Made by a program: the position numbers and the translations under genes. From the NCBI GenBank assembly GCA_963801475.1, contig CAWDEX010000001.1:620001-684000 (forward strand): DNA of 64,000 bases, read 5' to 3'. The notes under the pieces were generated by a model that did not search any database, had not been told where the DNA came from, and saw only the letters and a list, made by a program, of their open reading frames with translations. Shown piece after piece: positions 8,318-15,360 of this stretch; the first letter of the stretch is position 1, and every line of letters starts with the position of its first letter. The DNA comes from DAOMFB01 sp963801475. GTDB lineage: Bacteria; Acidobacteriota; Thermoanaerobaculia; UBA5066.

Positions 8318-9142
8318 GTGGCCGCCGCGCGGAACGTCCTCGTCACGGGAGGAGGAAGCGGGCTCGGCCGGGCCGCCGCGATCCGCTTCGCCCGCGAGGG
8401 GGCGCGCGTGGCCGTCTGCGGGCGGCGCGAAGGGCCGCTGACGGAGAGTCTCGAGCTGCTGCGTGCGGCCGGAGCCGCCGAGGCCCGCGCCGTCTCGTGC
8501 GACGTCCGGTACGACGACGACGTGGCGAAGATGGCGGCGTCGCTCCACGGGGCGTGGGGGGCCTTCGACGTCGTCGTGAACAACGCCGCGGGCAACTTCG
8601 TCTGTCCGGCGGAGAAGCTCTCGCCCAACGGGTGGCGTGCCGTCATCGAGATCGTTCTGAACGGCACGTTCTTCGTCTCGCGGGCGTTCGGCCTCGCGAT
8701 GATCGAGGCCCATGCCGCGGACGGCCGGCCCCGGAGCTTCGTCAACGTCGTGGCGGACTATGCGTGGGGCGCCGGGCCCGGCGTCATCCATTCGGCCTCG
8801 GCGAAGGCCGGCGTCCTCGCGATGACCCGGACCCTCGCCGTGGAGTGGGCGCGCTTTGGCATCCGCGCGAACGCCGTGTCGCCGGGGCCGTTCCGCTCCG
8901 AGGGGACGGACAGGAACCTCTGGCTGGACGACAGGCTCGCCTCGGAGGTCCGCGAATCGATTCCGATGCGCCGGTTCACCACGGCCGAGGAGGTTGCCGA
9001 GGCGATCGCCTTCCTCGCCGACGAGGCGCGCGCCGCCTATGTCACCGGAGCCTGCCTCCCGGTGGACGGCGGTCACTGGCTTTCGGGCACACACCTCGGC
9101 TTCCTTTCCGCGCTCGCGCGCGGAGCTCCCACCCCGCGGTGA
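8318..9142 (+). CDS. SDR oxidoreductase, 2,4-dienoyl-CoA reductase-like
   Basis: A 274-residue Rossmann enzyme starting at GTG. TGGGSGLG (10-17) binds NADPH and VNNAAGN (88-93) is the SDR signature. The usual Tyr of YxxxK is replaced: the sequence is HSASAK with K163, and Y148 lies 15 residues before it. Human DECR1, as I recall it, has the same SASAK motif and a Lys/Tyr pair with the same spacing, so reduction of 2,4-dienoyl-CoA in unsaturated fatty-acid beta-oxidation is the best guess. The C-terminus (LPVDGGHWLSG) also fits. The 1-base gap to the preceding gene suggests co-transcription. Confidence 0.8.
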   Translation: MAAARNVLVTGGGSGLGRAAAIRFAREGARVAVCGRREGPLTESLELLRAAGAAEARAVSCDVRYDDDVAKMAASLHGAWGAFDVVVNNAAGNFVCPAEKLSPNGWRAVIEIVLNGTFFVSRAFGLAMIEAHAADGRPRSFVNVVADYAWGAGPGVIHSASAKAGVLAMTRTLAVEWARFGIRANAVSPGPFRSEGTDRNLWLDDRLASEVRESIPMRRFTTAEEVAEAIAFLADEARAAYVTGACLPVDGGHWLSGTHLGFLSALARGAPTPR

Positions 9143-9156
9143 CGAAAGGAGACCCC

Positions 9157-9738
9157 ATGGCGGCTGGAAAACCCGGTCCGGTGATTCCGGAGAAATATGC
9201 GAAGGCGCTCGGCGAAGACGACCCGGTCGAGGTGATGGCCGATACGCCCGGCCGGCTGCGGCGGCTGGTCCGTGGCCTCACGGAGAAGCAGCTCGCGAAG
9301 AAGCCCGCGCCGGGGAAATGGTCGATCCGGGAGGTCGTCGCGCACCTGGCCGACGGCGAGGTGATCCTCGGGAGCCGCTATCGGCTCATCGGGGCCCACG
9401 ACCGGCCGCCCATCGCGGGATACGACCAGGACGCCTTCGTCGAGATGCTGGGCGTGGCGTCCGCGGCGACGGCCGACCTGATCGACGACTTCGCGATGGC
9501 CCGCGCGGTCAACCTGGGCCTTCTCGAGCGCCTTCCCGAGGCCGCCTGGGACCGCGTCGGCCTTCACGCGGAGCGGGGCGAGGAATCGATCAGGAAGATG
9601 GTGCACATGTACGCCGGCCACGACCGCCATCACCTGCTCCAGATCGGGACGATCCGGACCGGCCTCTTTCCGAAGGCGGGAAAGCGGGCGTCCCGGCCGA
9701 AGAAGCCGGCCAGGGGAAGGCGGGCTGGAAAGCGATAA
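9157..9738 (+). CDS. DinB family (DinB_2) putative metal-dependent protein
   Basis: A 193-residue four-helix-bundle protein of the DinB/YfiT superfamily. The three histidines expected to bind a metal are visible in VVAHLADGE (about residue 62) and YAGHDRHHLLQI (about 152-157). Members include thiol-S-transferases and uncharacterised stress proteins, so no reaction can be assigned. The C-terminal tail (about 172-193) is strongly basic (KRASRPKKPARGRR). The ATG at 9157 was chosen for the AAAGGA ribosome binding site just upstream; it lies 14 bases after the SDR stop. Confidence 0.8.
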   Translation: MAAGKPGPVIPEKYAKALGEDDPVEVMADTPGRLRRLVRGLTEKQLAKKPAPGKWSIREVVAHLADGEVILGSRYRLIGAHDRPPIAGYDQDAFVEMLGVASAATADLIDDFAMARAVNLGLLERLPEAAWDRVGLHAERGEESIRKMVHMYAGHDRHHLLQIGTIRTGLFPKAGKRASRPKKPARGRRAGKR

Positions 9739-9807
9739 CGCCGTGAATCTCGCGGCCGACACGTGGAGCCGGCGGCTTCGCGATGCGGCAGGCGGGCAGA
9801 CCGTCCG

Positions 9808-10929
9808 TCAGCCGCGTGTCAGTCGCGCGGCGAGCCGCGCGAGCGGCGCGGCGCCCGGGCCGACGAAGCGAGAGGCGACGCCTCCGTAGAAGACCGACCG
9901 GAAGACCCGACTCCAGAGGAAGCGGGCGCGGGCGACGCGGCCGTACGCCGCGGCGTGAGCCCTCCGGAGCCCGACAGCGTCGAGGCGACCCGCGAGAAAC
10001 TCGAGGATCGGCGGGGCGGCCGCCTCGCCCGTCAGGAGGGCGAGCGCCATGCCGGTCCCGGTGTACGGGTCGATGACTCCCGCGGCGTCTCCCGCGAGGA
10101 GGACGTCGCCGGCCTGGGCGCCGTGAGGGCCGAGGTGGACCGGCTCGGAGACGAGGACCGGCCCGCTCCCGGGTGCGAGCCCCGCGAGGTCCGCGTCGAG
10201 CGACGGGCTTTCCCGCCGCAGACGCGAGAGAAGTTCGTCGAAGTCGTGGTGCGCCGCCGCGGCGACGGCCGGCGTCGCGAGCGCGGCGAGGTTCACGGCG
10301 CCTCCCTCCACCGGGGACAGGCCCAGATAGCCCCCGGCGAATAGGTGGAGGACGGCGCGTCCCGCGAGACGCGAGCCGTCGCCGACGAGCTGCTTGCCGA
10401 ATCCGATGAGGGACGGCTCGCGTCGGAAGAAGCCGCGTCCCAGCCGGCCGTCCAGCGGGCCGAAGCGCCCCCAGGCGCCCAGGACGACGCGGGCCGCCAG
10501 ATCTCCTCCCGCGGACCTCACCCGGAACGTCTCGCGGAGGCTTCCGTCGACGGACTGGACGATGGTGTCGAATCGGAACCGGGCTCCCTGCCGCCCGGCC
10601 GCGGCCGCCGCGAGGGCGTCGAGCCGCATCCGCGAGAGGGAGAGGACCGGCGCCGGAAGGTCCGCCTCGACTCTCCGGCCGTCACGCTTCACGAGGGCGA
10701 ACCGCCGGATCGTCTCGGCTCCCGCGGCTCGGAGCGCTTCCTGCGCTCCCATGCGCGCGAGGACCGGCGTCGCCTCGGAGGAGAGAAACGACCCGCAGAT
10801 CTTCGGGCGCGGGAAGAGGGCTTTCTCGAGGACGACGACGGCCGCGCCCCCCCGGGCGAGGGCTGCCGCCGCCGCGCTCCCGGCGAGGCTTCCGCCCACG
10901 ACGGCGACGTCGAAGAGGCTCTCGGTCAC
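9808..10929 (-). CDS. FAD-dependent oxidoreductase (geranylgeranyl reductase/monooxygenase-like)
   Basis: A 373-residue flavoprotein. The FAD-binding dinucleotide fold is at the N-terminus (DVAVVGGSLAGSAAAAALARGG, about 7-28), and the second FAD motif is GDVLLAGDAAGVIDPYTGTGM (about 283-303). These match the geranylgeranyl-reductase and flavin monooxygenase/halogenase superfamily; the substrate is unknown. The GTG at 10929 overlaps the upstream methyltransferase stop in a GTGA quartet, so the longer frame reading from 11031 was rejected. It is the last gene of the moeA-KS-MT-FAD operon and most likely oxidises or reduces the product of the two preceding enzymes. Confidence 0.8.
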   Translation of the reverse strand: MTESLFDVAVVGGSLAGSAAAAALARGGAAVVVLEKALFPRPKICGSFLSSEATPVLARMGAQEALRAAGAETIRRFALVKRDGRRVEADLPAPVLSLSRMRLDALAAAAAGRQGARFRFDTIVQSVDGSLRETFRVRSAGGDLAARVVLGAWGRFGPLDGRLGRGFFRREPSLIGFGKQLVGDGSRLAGRAVLHLFAGGYLGLSPVEGGAVNLAALATPAVAAAAHHDFDELLSRLRRESPSLDADLAGLAPGSGPVLVSEPVHLGPHGAQAGDVLLAGDAAGVIDPYTGTGMALALLTGEAAAPPILEFLAGRLDAVGLRRAHAAAYGRVARARFLWSRVFRSVFYGGVASRFVGPGAAPLARLAARLTRG

Positions 10930-11618
10930 GGGCGCGTCCAGACGAGCTGCCAGACGAAGGGACCGGCCCGGCGGACGGTCGCGCCCGGGAGGACGGACCG
11001 GGCGAGCGACGCGATCTCGGGGCGTGTCCACGCCTGAAGGACGCTCGCACGCCCGTCGAGCGTCGAGATCCGTGTCCGGAAGGCCAGCGGGCCGATGAGG
11101 GAGATGAGTGCATGCGCGACCCGGTGGCGCGAGAGGTCGAAGGCGACGACGGCCTTCCCGGCGACGCGACGCGATTCGAGCAGGAGGGCCCGGAGCTGGT
11201 CCTCCGAAAAGTGGTGGAGAAAGAGGGTCGAGAAGACCACATCCACGCTCGCGTCGGCGAAGGGGAGACGAAGCGCGTCACCGGCGGCGGCGAGAGAGCG
11301 GGGCGCGAGGCGTGCGTGGGCGAGTTTCCGGTCGAGGCCGAAGACCTGCAGCGTCTTCCCGCGGCGGCCGAAGGCCGCCACGAGATCGCGCCCGACGTGT
11401 CCCGATCCGCAGCCGAGGTCGAGGAGGGAGAGTCTCCGGCCGGTCGCTCCGGCGATCCGCTCGAGCAGGGGTAGGAGCCGCCGCCCGAGGATGAAGCGCC
11501 CGCCGAGGTTCCGGTGGACCCACTCGATGTCGGAAAGGCTCGCCTCGGCCTCGTCCGCGGGGACGTCGCCGTCGAGGATCTCCTCCGCGGGAGCACGCTC
11601 CGGCAACCAGAGGCTCAT
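10926..11618 (-). CDS. Class I SAM-dependent methyltransferase
   Basis: A 230-residue methyltransferase. Motif I is LLDLGCGSGHVG (about residues 65-76), followed by an acidic residue in VFGLDRK for the ribose, and by DVVFSTLFLHHFSED, the post-motif seen in UbiE-type enzymes. The start at 11618 overlaps the ketosynthase stop (ATGA) and the stop overlaps the oxidoreductase start (GTGA). This suggests coupled translation and a shared pathway. The methylated substrate is unknown; by context a polyketide- or fatty-acyl-derived small molecule is likely. Confidence 0.82.
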   Translation of the reverse strand: MSLWLPERAPAEEILDGDVPADEAEASLSDIEWVHRNLGGRFILGRRLLPLLERIAGATGRRLSLLDLGCGSGHVGRDLVAAFGRRGKTLQVFGLDRKLAHARLAPRSLAAAGDALRLPFADASVDVVFSTLFLHHFSEDQLRALLLESRRVAGKAVVAFDLSRHRVAHALISLIGPLAFRTRISTLDGRASVLQAWTRPEIASLARSVLPGATVRRAGPFVWQLVWTRP

Positions 11619-12886
11619 GGCGGGAGCGCGCGACCGTTCCGGAGGACGAGCGCGGAGTTCTTCGACCCGAAGGCGATCCCGTTCACGAGGGCGAACTCGA
11701 CCTCGGCCTTCCGGATGACGTTCGGAACGTAGTCGAGGTCGCATTCGGGATCGGGCGTTTCGAGGTTGATCGTGGCCGGGAGGAAGCCCTCCGCCATGCC
11801 GACGAGCGTCGCCGCGACGCCGGCCGCGCCCGAGGCGCCCTGCGGGTGTCCGATCTGGCTCTTGACGCTCGAGCCCGGGATCGCGCGCGCCCGCTCGCCG
11901 AGGGCGAGCTTCACCGCGCGGGTCTCGATCCGGTCGTTCAGGGCCGTGGAGGTGCCGTGGTACTGGACGTAGCCGACGTCGGCGGGGGAGAGGCCGGCGT
12001 CCTCGATCGCCTCGCGCATGGCACGCGCCGGCTCCTCGCCGGACTCGTCGAGGCGGACGCGGTGGTAGGCGTCGCAGGTGGAGCCGTAGCCGAGCACTTC
12101 CGCCCAGATCCGGGCGCCGCGGGCGCGGGCGCGGCCGAGATCCTCGAGGACGAAGAGCCACGCTCCCTCGCCGAGGACGAATCCGTCGCGCCCTGCGTCG
12201 AAGGGACGGCTCGAGCGGCCGGGGCGGTCCTGCCAGGCCGTCGAGAGGATCTTCATCAGGGCGAAGCCCGTCATGATGCCGGGCGTGATGACGGCGTCCG
12301 CGCCGCCCGTCAGAACGAGGTCGCGCTCGCCGTGGGCGATCGCCTTCGCGGCGTAGGCCATCGCGTCCATGGAGGAGGTGCAGCCCGTCGAGACGACGTG
12401 GGACGGCCCCTTCAGGCCGAAGCGCATCGAGATCTCCGAGGAGAGCGTTCCGATCGTCCCGGTCGGGATGGAGTAGACGGACGCCTTCTTCAGGTCGCCG
12501 CGGTACCAGTGCCCGTACATCTTCTCGAAGAACTCGACCGGACCGCCCCCCGAGCCAAAGACGACGGCGAAGCGGCGCCGCGCCTCCGGGGAGAGATTCT
12601 CGGGGTCGAGGCCTGCGTCGGCGAGCGCCTCCTCGGACGCCGCGAGGGAGAGCGGGACGACGCGCGCGACGTGGCGGAGCTCGGAAGGCGGCATCACGGA
12701 GGCGGGGTCGAACCCCGCCACCTCGGCGGCGATCCGGACGGGGAGGTCCGACGGATCGAAGAGGGAGATCCGGGAGACGCCCGGGCGCCCTTCGCAGAGC
12801 CCACGGGCGAACGCCGCGCGCCCGATGCCGATCGGCGTCATGCAGCCGAGGCCGGTGACGGCGACGCGGCGCCGGCCGCCGGTCAC
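11615..12886 (-). CDS. Beta-ketoacyl-ACP synthase, FabF/KS-alpha type
   Basis: A 423-residue ketosynthase performing decarboxylative Claisen condensation on ACP-bound acyl chains. The full triad is present: C169 in STGCTSSMD, H310 in YHGTSTALND and H347 in SQIGHPQG. The GCTSSMD context is closer to type II polyketide KS-alpha than to housekeeping FabF (TACTSG), an impression from memory. No acyl carrier protein, chain-length factor or ketoreductase lies nearby, so the partner ACP must be encoded elsewhere. It starts at GTG, overlapping the moeA stop by four bases (12883-12886). Confidence 0.88.
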   Translation of the reverse strand: MTGGRRRVAVTGLGCMTPIGIGRAAFARGLCEGRPGVSRISLFDPSDLPVRIAAEVAGFDPASVMPPSELRHVARVVPLSLAASEEALADAGLDPENLSPEARRRFAVVFGSGGGPVEFFEKMYGHWYRGDLKKASVYSIPTGTIGTLSSEISMRFGLKGPSHVVSTGCTSSMDAMAYAAKAIAHGERDLVLTGGADAVITPGIMTGFALMKILSTAWQDRPGRSSRPFDAGRDGFVLGEGAWLFVLEDLGRARARGARIWAEVLGYGSTCDAYHRVRLDESGEEPARAMREAIEDAGLSPADVGYVQYHGTSTALNDRIETRAVKLALGERARAIPGSSVKSQIGHPQGASGAAGVAATLVGMAEGFLPATINLETPDPECDLDYVPNVIRKAEVEFALVNGIAFGSKNSALVLRNGRALPP

Positions 12887-14106
12887 TCCCAGGCCCCGAG
12901 CGTCGTCTCGGCGGACGGGAGGACCACTCCGATGCGCTCGCCCGCGGCGAGCCTCACGCCGGGCTCGAGAACCATGAGCCCGTCGGCCCGCGCGTGCGCG
13001 ACGACGTCGTGGCTCCCCCGGGTCGGGATCGCCTCCACCATCAGGCGGCTCCCGTCCCGTGAGAGCCGCGCCGGGTGGAAGACGCGCCGCGAGCCTCCGT
13101 TCGCGACCGGGCGGACGAGCGTCGCCGCCACCGCCGGCGGGAGCGCCGGCAAGAGGCCGGCGGCCTTCCGGAGCGCCGGGCGGACGAGGAGGTCGAAGGC
13201 GACGGCTGCGGAGACGGGGTTTCCCGGGAGCCCGAAAACGAGCGTGGAGCCCGCTTCGGCGAAGAAGACGGGCTTGCCGGGCTTCATGGCGACCCGGTGA
13301 AACCGCGGGCGGGCGCCGAGTTCCTCGAGGATCCCGGGCACGAGATCGAATTCCCCGGTCGACACGCCCCCTGTCGTCAGGAGGAGGTCGAGCCGGGACG
13401 CGAGGGCGGCACCGAGCGTCACGCGAAGCGCCCGCCGATCGTCGGCGACCGTGCCGAAGTCGAGGGCCTCGGCGCCGAAGCGGGAGAGCGCGGAGAAGAG
13501 GAGGGGCCCGTTCGTGTTCCGGATCTGCGCCGGGCCGGGGCGGCTCCCCGACGGGACGACTTCCTGTCCGGTCACGACGACGCCGGCACGCGCCCTTCTT
13601 ACGACGCGGACGGCGTCCCGCCCCGCCGCCGCCGCGAGGACGAGGTCGGCCGGCGCGAGGCGGCGCCCCGCCGAGAGGAGGTTGTCGCCGGCGGCGAGCA
13701 CTTCTCCCCGCCGCCGAACGTGCGCGCCCGGCTTCGGCGACTGAAGAAGCGTCACCATCCCCCCGTCCTCCTCGCGCGCCTCCTCCACCGGGACGATGGC
13801 GTCGCTTCCCTCGGGGAGCGGCGCGCCCGTCATCAGCTTCAGGGCGCACCCCCGGGGGAGCCGCCCGGCCGGGGCGCCCGCCCCCAGCGTTCCAGCGACC
13901 CGGAACCGCACCGGAGCGGCGGCAGCGGCCGCGGCAGGCACCGCCCAGCCGTCCATGGCCGTCGTGTCGAACGGCGGGAGGTCGAGGTCGGCGACGACGA
14001 CTTCGGCGAGGACCCGTCCCGCGGCGGACGCCAGCGGCACGGTTTCGGTGCCGAGGGGAGATGCCGCCTCGATCACGTGCGCGAGAGCTTCGTCGAAAGA
14101 GATCAC
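12883..14106 (-). CDS. moeA: Molybdopterin molybdenumtransferase MoeA
   Basis: A 407-residue enzyme that inserts molybdate into adenylated molybdopterin. Family segments seen in order are LPPFDTTAMDGWAV (about 43-56), LMTGAPLPEGSDAIVPVE (about 92-109), a GxEV segment near TGQEVVPSGSRPGPAQIRNTN, TTGGVSTGEFD and GLPGNPVSAAVAF, followed by the C-terminal beta-barrel. It begins with GTG at 14106 behind TAGGAT at 6-base spacing. It heads an operon with a ketosynthase, methyltransferase and flavoprotein, an unexpected company; the link may be only transcriptional. Confidence 0.93.
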   Translation of the reverse strand: MISFDEALAHVIEAASPLGTETVPLASAAGRVLAEVVVADLDLPPFDTTAMDGWAVPAAAAAAAPVRFRVAGTLGAGAPAGRLPRGCALKLMTGAPLPEGSDAIVPVEEAREEDGGMVTLLQSPKPGAHVRRRGEVLAAGDNLLSAGRRLAPADLVLAAAAGRDAVRVVRRARAGVVVTGQEVVPSGSRPGPAQIRNTNGPLLFSALSRFGAEALDFGTVADDRRALRVTLGAALASRLDLLLTTGGVSTGEFDLVPGILEELGARPRFHRVAMKPGKPVFFAEAGSTLVFGLPGNPVSAAVAFDLLVRPALRKAAGLLPALPPAVAATLVRPVANGGSRRVFHPARLSRDGSRLMVEAIPTRGSHDVVAHARADGLMVLEPGVRLAAGERIGVVLPSAETTLGAWE

Positions 14107-14112
14107 GCCGGC

Positions 14113-14118
14113 ATCCTA
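14113..14118 (-). promoter_or_regulatory. Putative leaderless-type -10 box (TAGGAT) of moeA operon
   Basis: TAGGAT ends 6 bases before the GTG at 14106 and would start transcription of the four-gene moeA operon at or beside its start codon. The opposite-strand box at 14161-14166 serves the divergent DUF4388 gene. Confidence 0.5.
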
Positions 14119-14160
14119 GCAAGCGCGACGTGGCCTCACGACGGACGGCGGCCGTGTGAT

Positions 14161-14166
14161 TAGAAT
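14161..14166 (+). promoter_or_regulatory. Putative leaderless-type -10 box (TAGAAT) of DUF4388 gene
   Basis: TAGAAT (5 of 6 matches to TATAAT) ends 7 bases before the ATG at 14174. It supports 14174 as the start rather than the in-frame GTG at 14156, which lies upstream of the box. Confidence 0.5.
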
Positions 14167-14173
14167 CCCGGCC

Positions 14174-14971
14174 ATGTCCTCCGAGAGGTTCCAGTACCAG
14201 GGCGACCTGTCGGAGAAGCCCCTGCCCGAGATCCTCGAGACGGTCTATCGCTATCGCGTCCCCGGCGTCGTGACGGTCGTGCGCGAGCAGGTCGAGAAGC
14301 GGATCTACATTCTCGGTGGACACGTCGTCTTCGCCACGTCGTCGGACCGGATCGACTCGCTCGGGAGCCACCTTCGAAGGTCGCGCCGGATCAACACGGC
14401 CGAGCACCTCCTCGGCGAGAAGGGGCTCGTCGAAGCGGGCGGGAACCGGCGCTATGGGGCCGTGCTCGTGGAGCAGGGGTTGCTGTCTGACGACGAGCTG
14501 CGGGCGGCCGTCACGGAGCAGGTGAAGGAGATCCTCTGGTCGGTCTTCGACTGGGAGAGCGCCCACGTGACCTTTCAGGCGGGGCCGTCCCGCTCGGACG
14601 AGGCCATCCGCCTCGACATCCCGACGCCGCAGGCGATCCTGGACGGCGTGAAGCAGATGAAGGATTCGAAGCGCTGCGTCGGACGGCTCGGCCCCTCGTG
14701 GTCGATGTTCGAGAAGGGGAGCGAGACGCCGGAGCGACTGGAACTCTCGCTCTCTCCGGCCGAGAGGCTCTTCCTGGGACGCGTCGATGGGACCCGCTCG
14801 CTCCGCGACCTCGTGGGGCGGGGGCCGGGAGATGTCGCAGAGAACGCGAGAATCCTGTACGCTTTCTGGATCCTGAAGCTGATCGTGCGCCGCGACCTGA
14901 CGAGCGGCATCCGGAAGCTTCAATGGCGGACCGGCTCGGGCAGCTTTCCGGCGTCGGGAAGCGGAAGCTGA
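14174..14971 (+). CDS. DUF4388 (PATAN-like) domain protein
   Basis: A 265-residue soluble protein opening with the DUF4388 pattern (FQYQGDLSEKPLPEILETVYRYRVPGVVTV, then KRIYILGGHVVFATSSD; residues about 5-65). Such domains occur in bacterial signalling and gliding/pilus regulators and are thought to mediate protein interactions. The C-terminal two thirds are helical and contain a bipartite regulator-like region (LSPAERLFLGRVDGTRSLRDLV) resembling winged-helix modules in related proteins. No catalytic motif is visible. The next gene (FmdB) follows after 33 bases. Confidence 0.75.
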   Translation: MSSERFQYQGDLSEKPLPEILETVYRYRVPGVVTVVREQVEKRIYILGGHVVFATSSDRIDSLGSHLRRSRRINTAEHLLGEKGLVEAGGNRRYGAVLVEQGLLSDDELRAAVTEQVKEILWSVFDWESAHVTFQAGPSRSDEAIRLDIPTPQAILDGVKQMKDSKRCVGRLGPSWSMFEKGSETPERLELSLSPAERLFLGRVDGTRSLRDLVGRGPGDVAENARILYAFWILKLIVRRDLTSGIRKLQWRTGSGSFPASGSGS

Positions 14972-15004
14972 CGGCGGAACCGGTTCGCGGCGAGGGAGAA
15001 GGCC

Positions 15005-15349
15005 ATGCCCCTGCATGAGTACCTCTGCACGTCCTGCGGCCGGACGTTCGAGGCGATCCAGAGCTTCGGCGAGGCGCCCCTCGCCACCTGCAACCGTTGC
15101 GGCGGCGGCCTGAAGCGGCTGATCTCGGCCCCGGCCGTGCAATTCAAGGGAGGCGGCTGGTACGTCAGTGACTACGGACGCTCGGGCTCCACCTCGAAGA
15201 ACCCCGAGGCCGGAAAGTCCGAAGCCGGAAAGTCCGAGCCCGAAAAGCCCGCGGGCGGAAAGTCCGAGGGCGGAAAGCCCGCGGGCGGGGCGAAGGAGGC
15301 GCCGTCCTCCGGCGACGCCACGCCGGCCCCCCCGAAGAAGGACTCCTGA
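15005..15349 (+). CDS. FmdB-type zinc ribbon protein with repetitive low-complexity tail
   Basis: A 114-residue protein. Residues 1-50 form an FmdB-type zinc ribbon with CTSC (about 8-11) and CNRC (about 29-32) knuckles, followed by GLKRLISAPAVQFKGGGWYVSDYG, the conserved tail. Residues about 63-113 are a low-complexity stretch built from units like AGKSE/EKP/GGKPAGG, encoded by 15-base DNA repeats at about 15205-15290; these may vary in number between strains. The family's role is unresolved. The next gene starts 11 bases downstream. Confidence 0.85.
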   Translation: MPLHEYLCTSCGRTFEAIQSFGEAPLATCNRCGGGLKRLISAPAVQFKGGGWYVSDYGRSGSTSKNPEAGKSEAGKSEPEKPAGGKSEGGKPAGGAKEAPSSGDATPAPPKKDS

Positions 15350-15360
15350 GAGACCCTCTC

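Noticed and set aside
14156..14173. DUF4388 gene starting at GTG 14156
   Set aside because: The TAGAAT box at 14161-14166 lies downstream of that codon, and the ATG at 14174 begins the conserved domain at normal distance.
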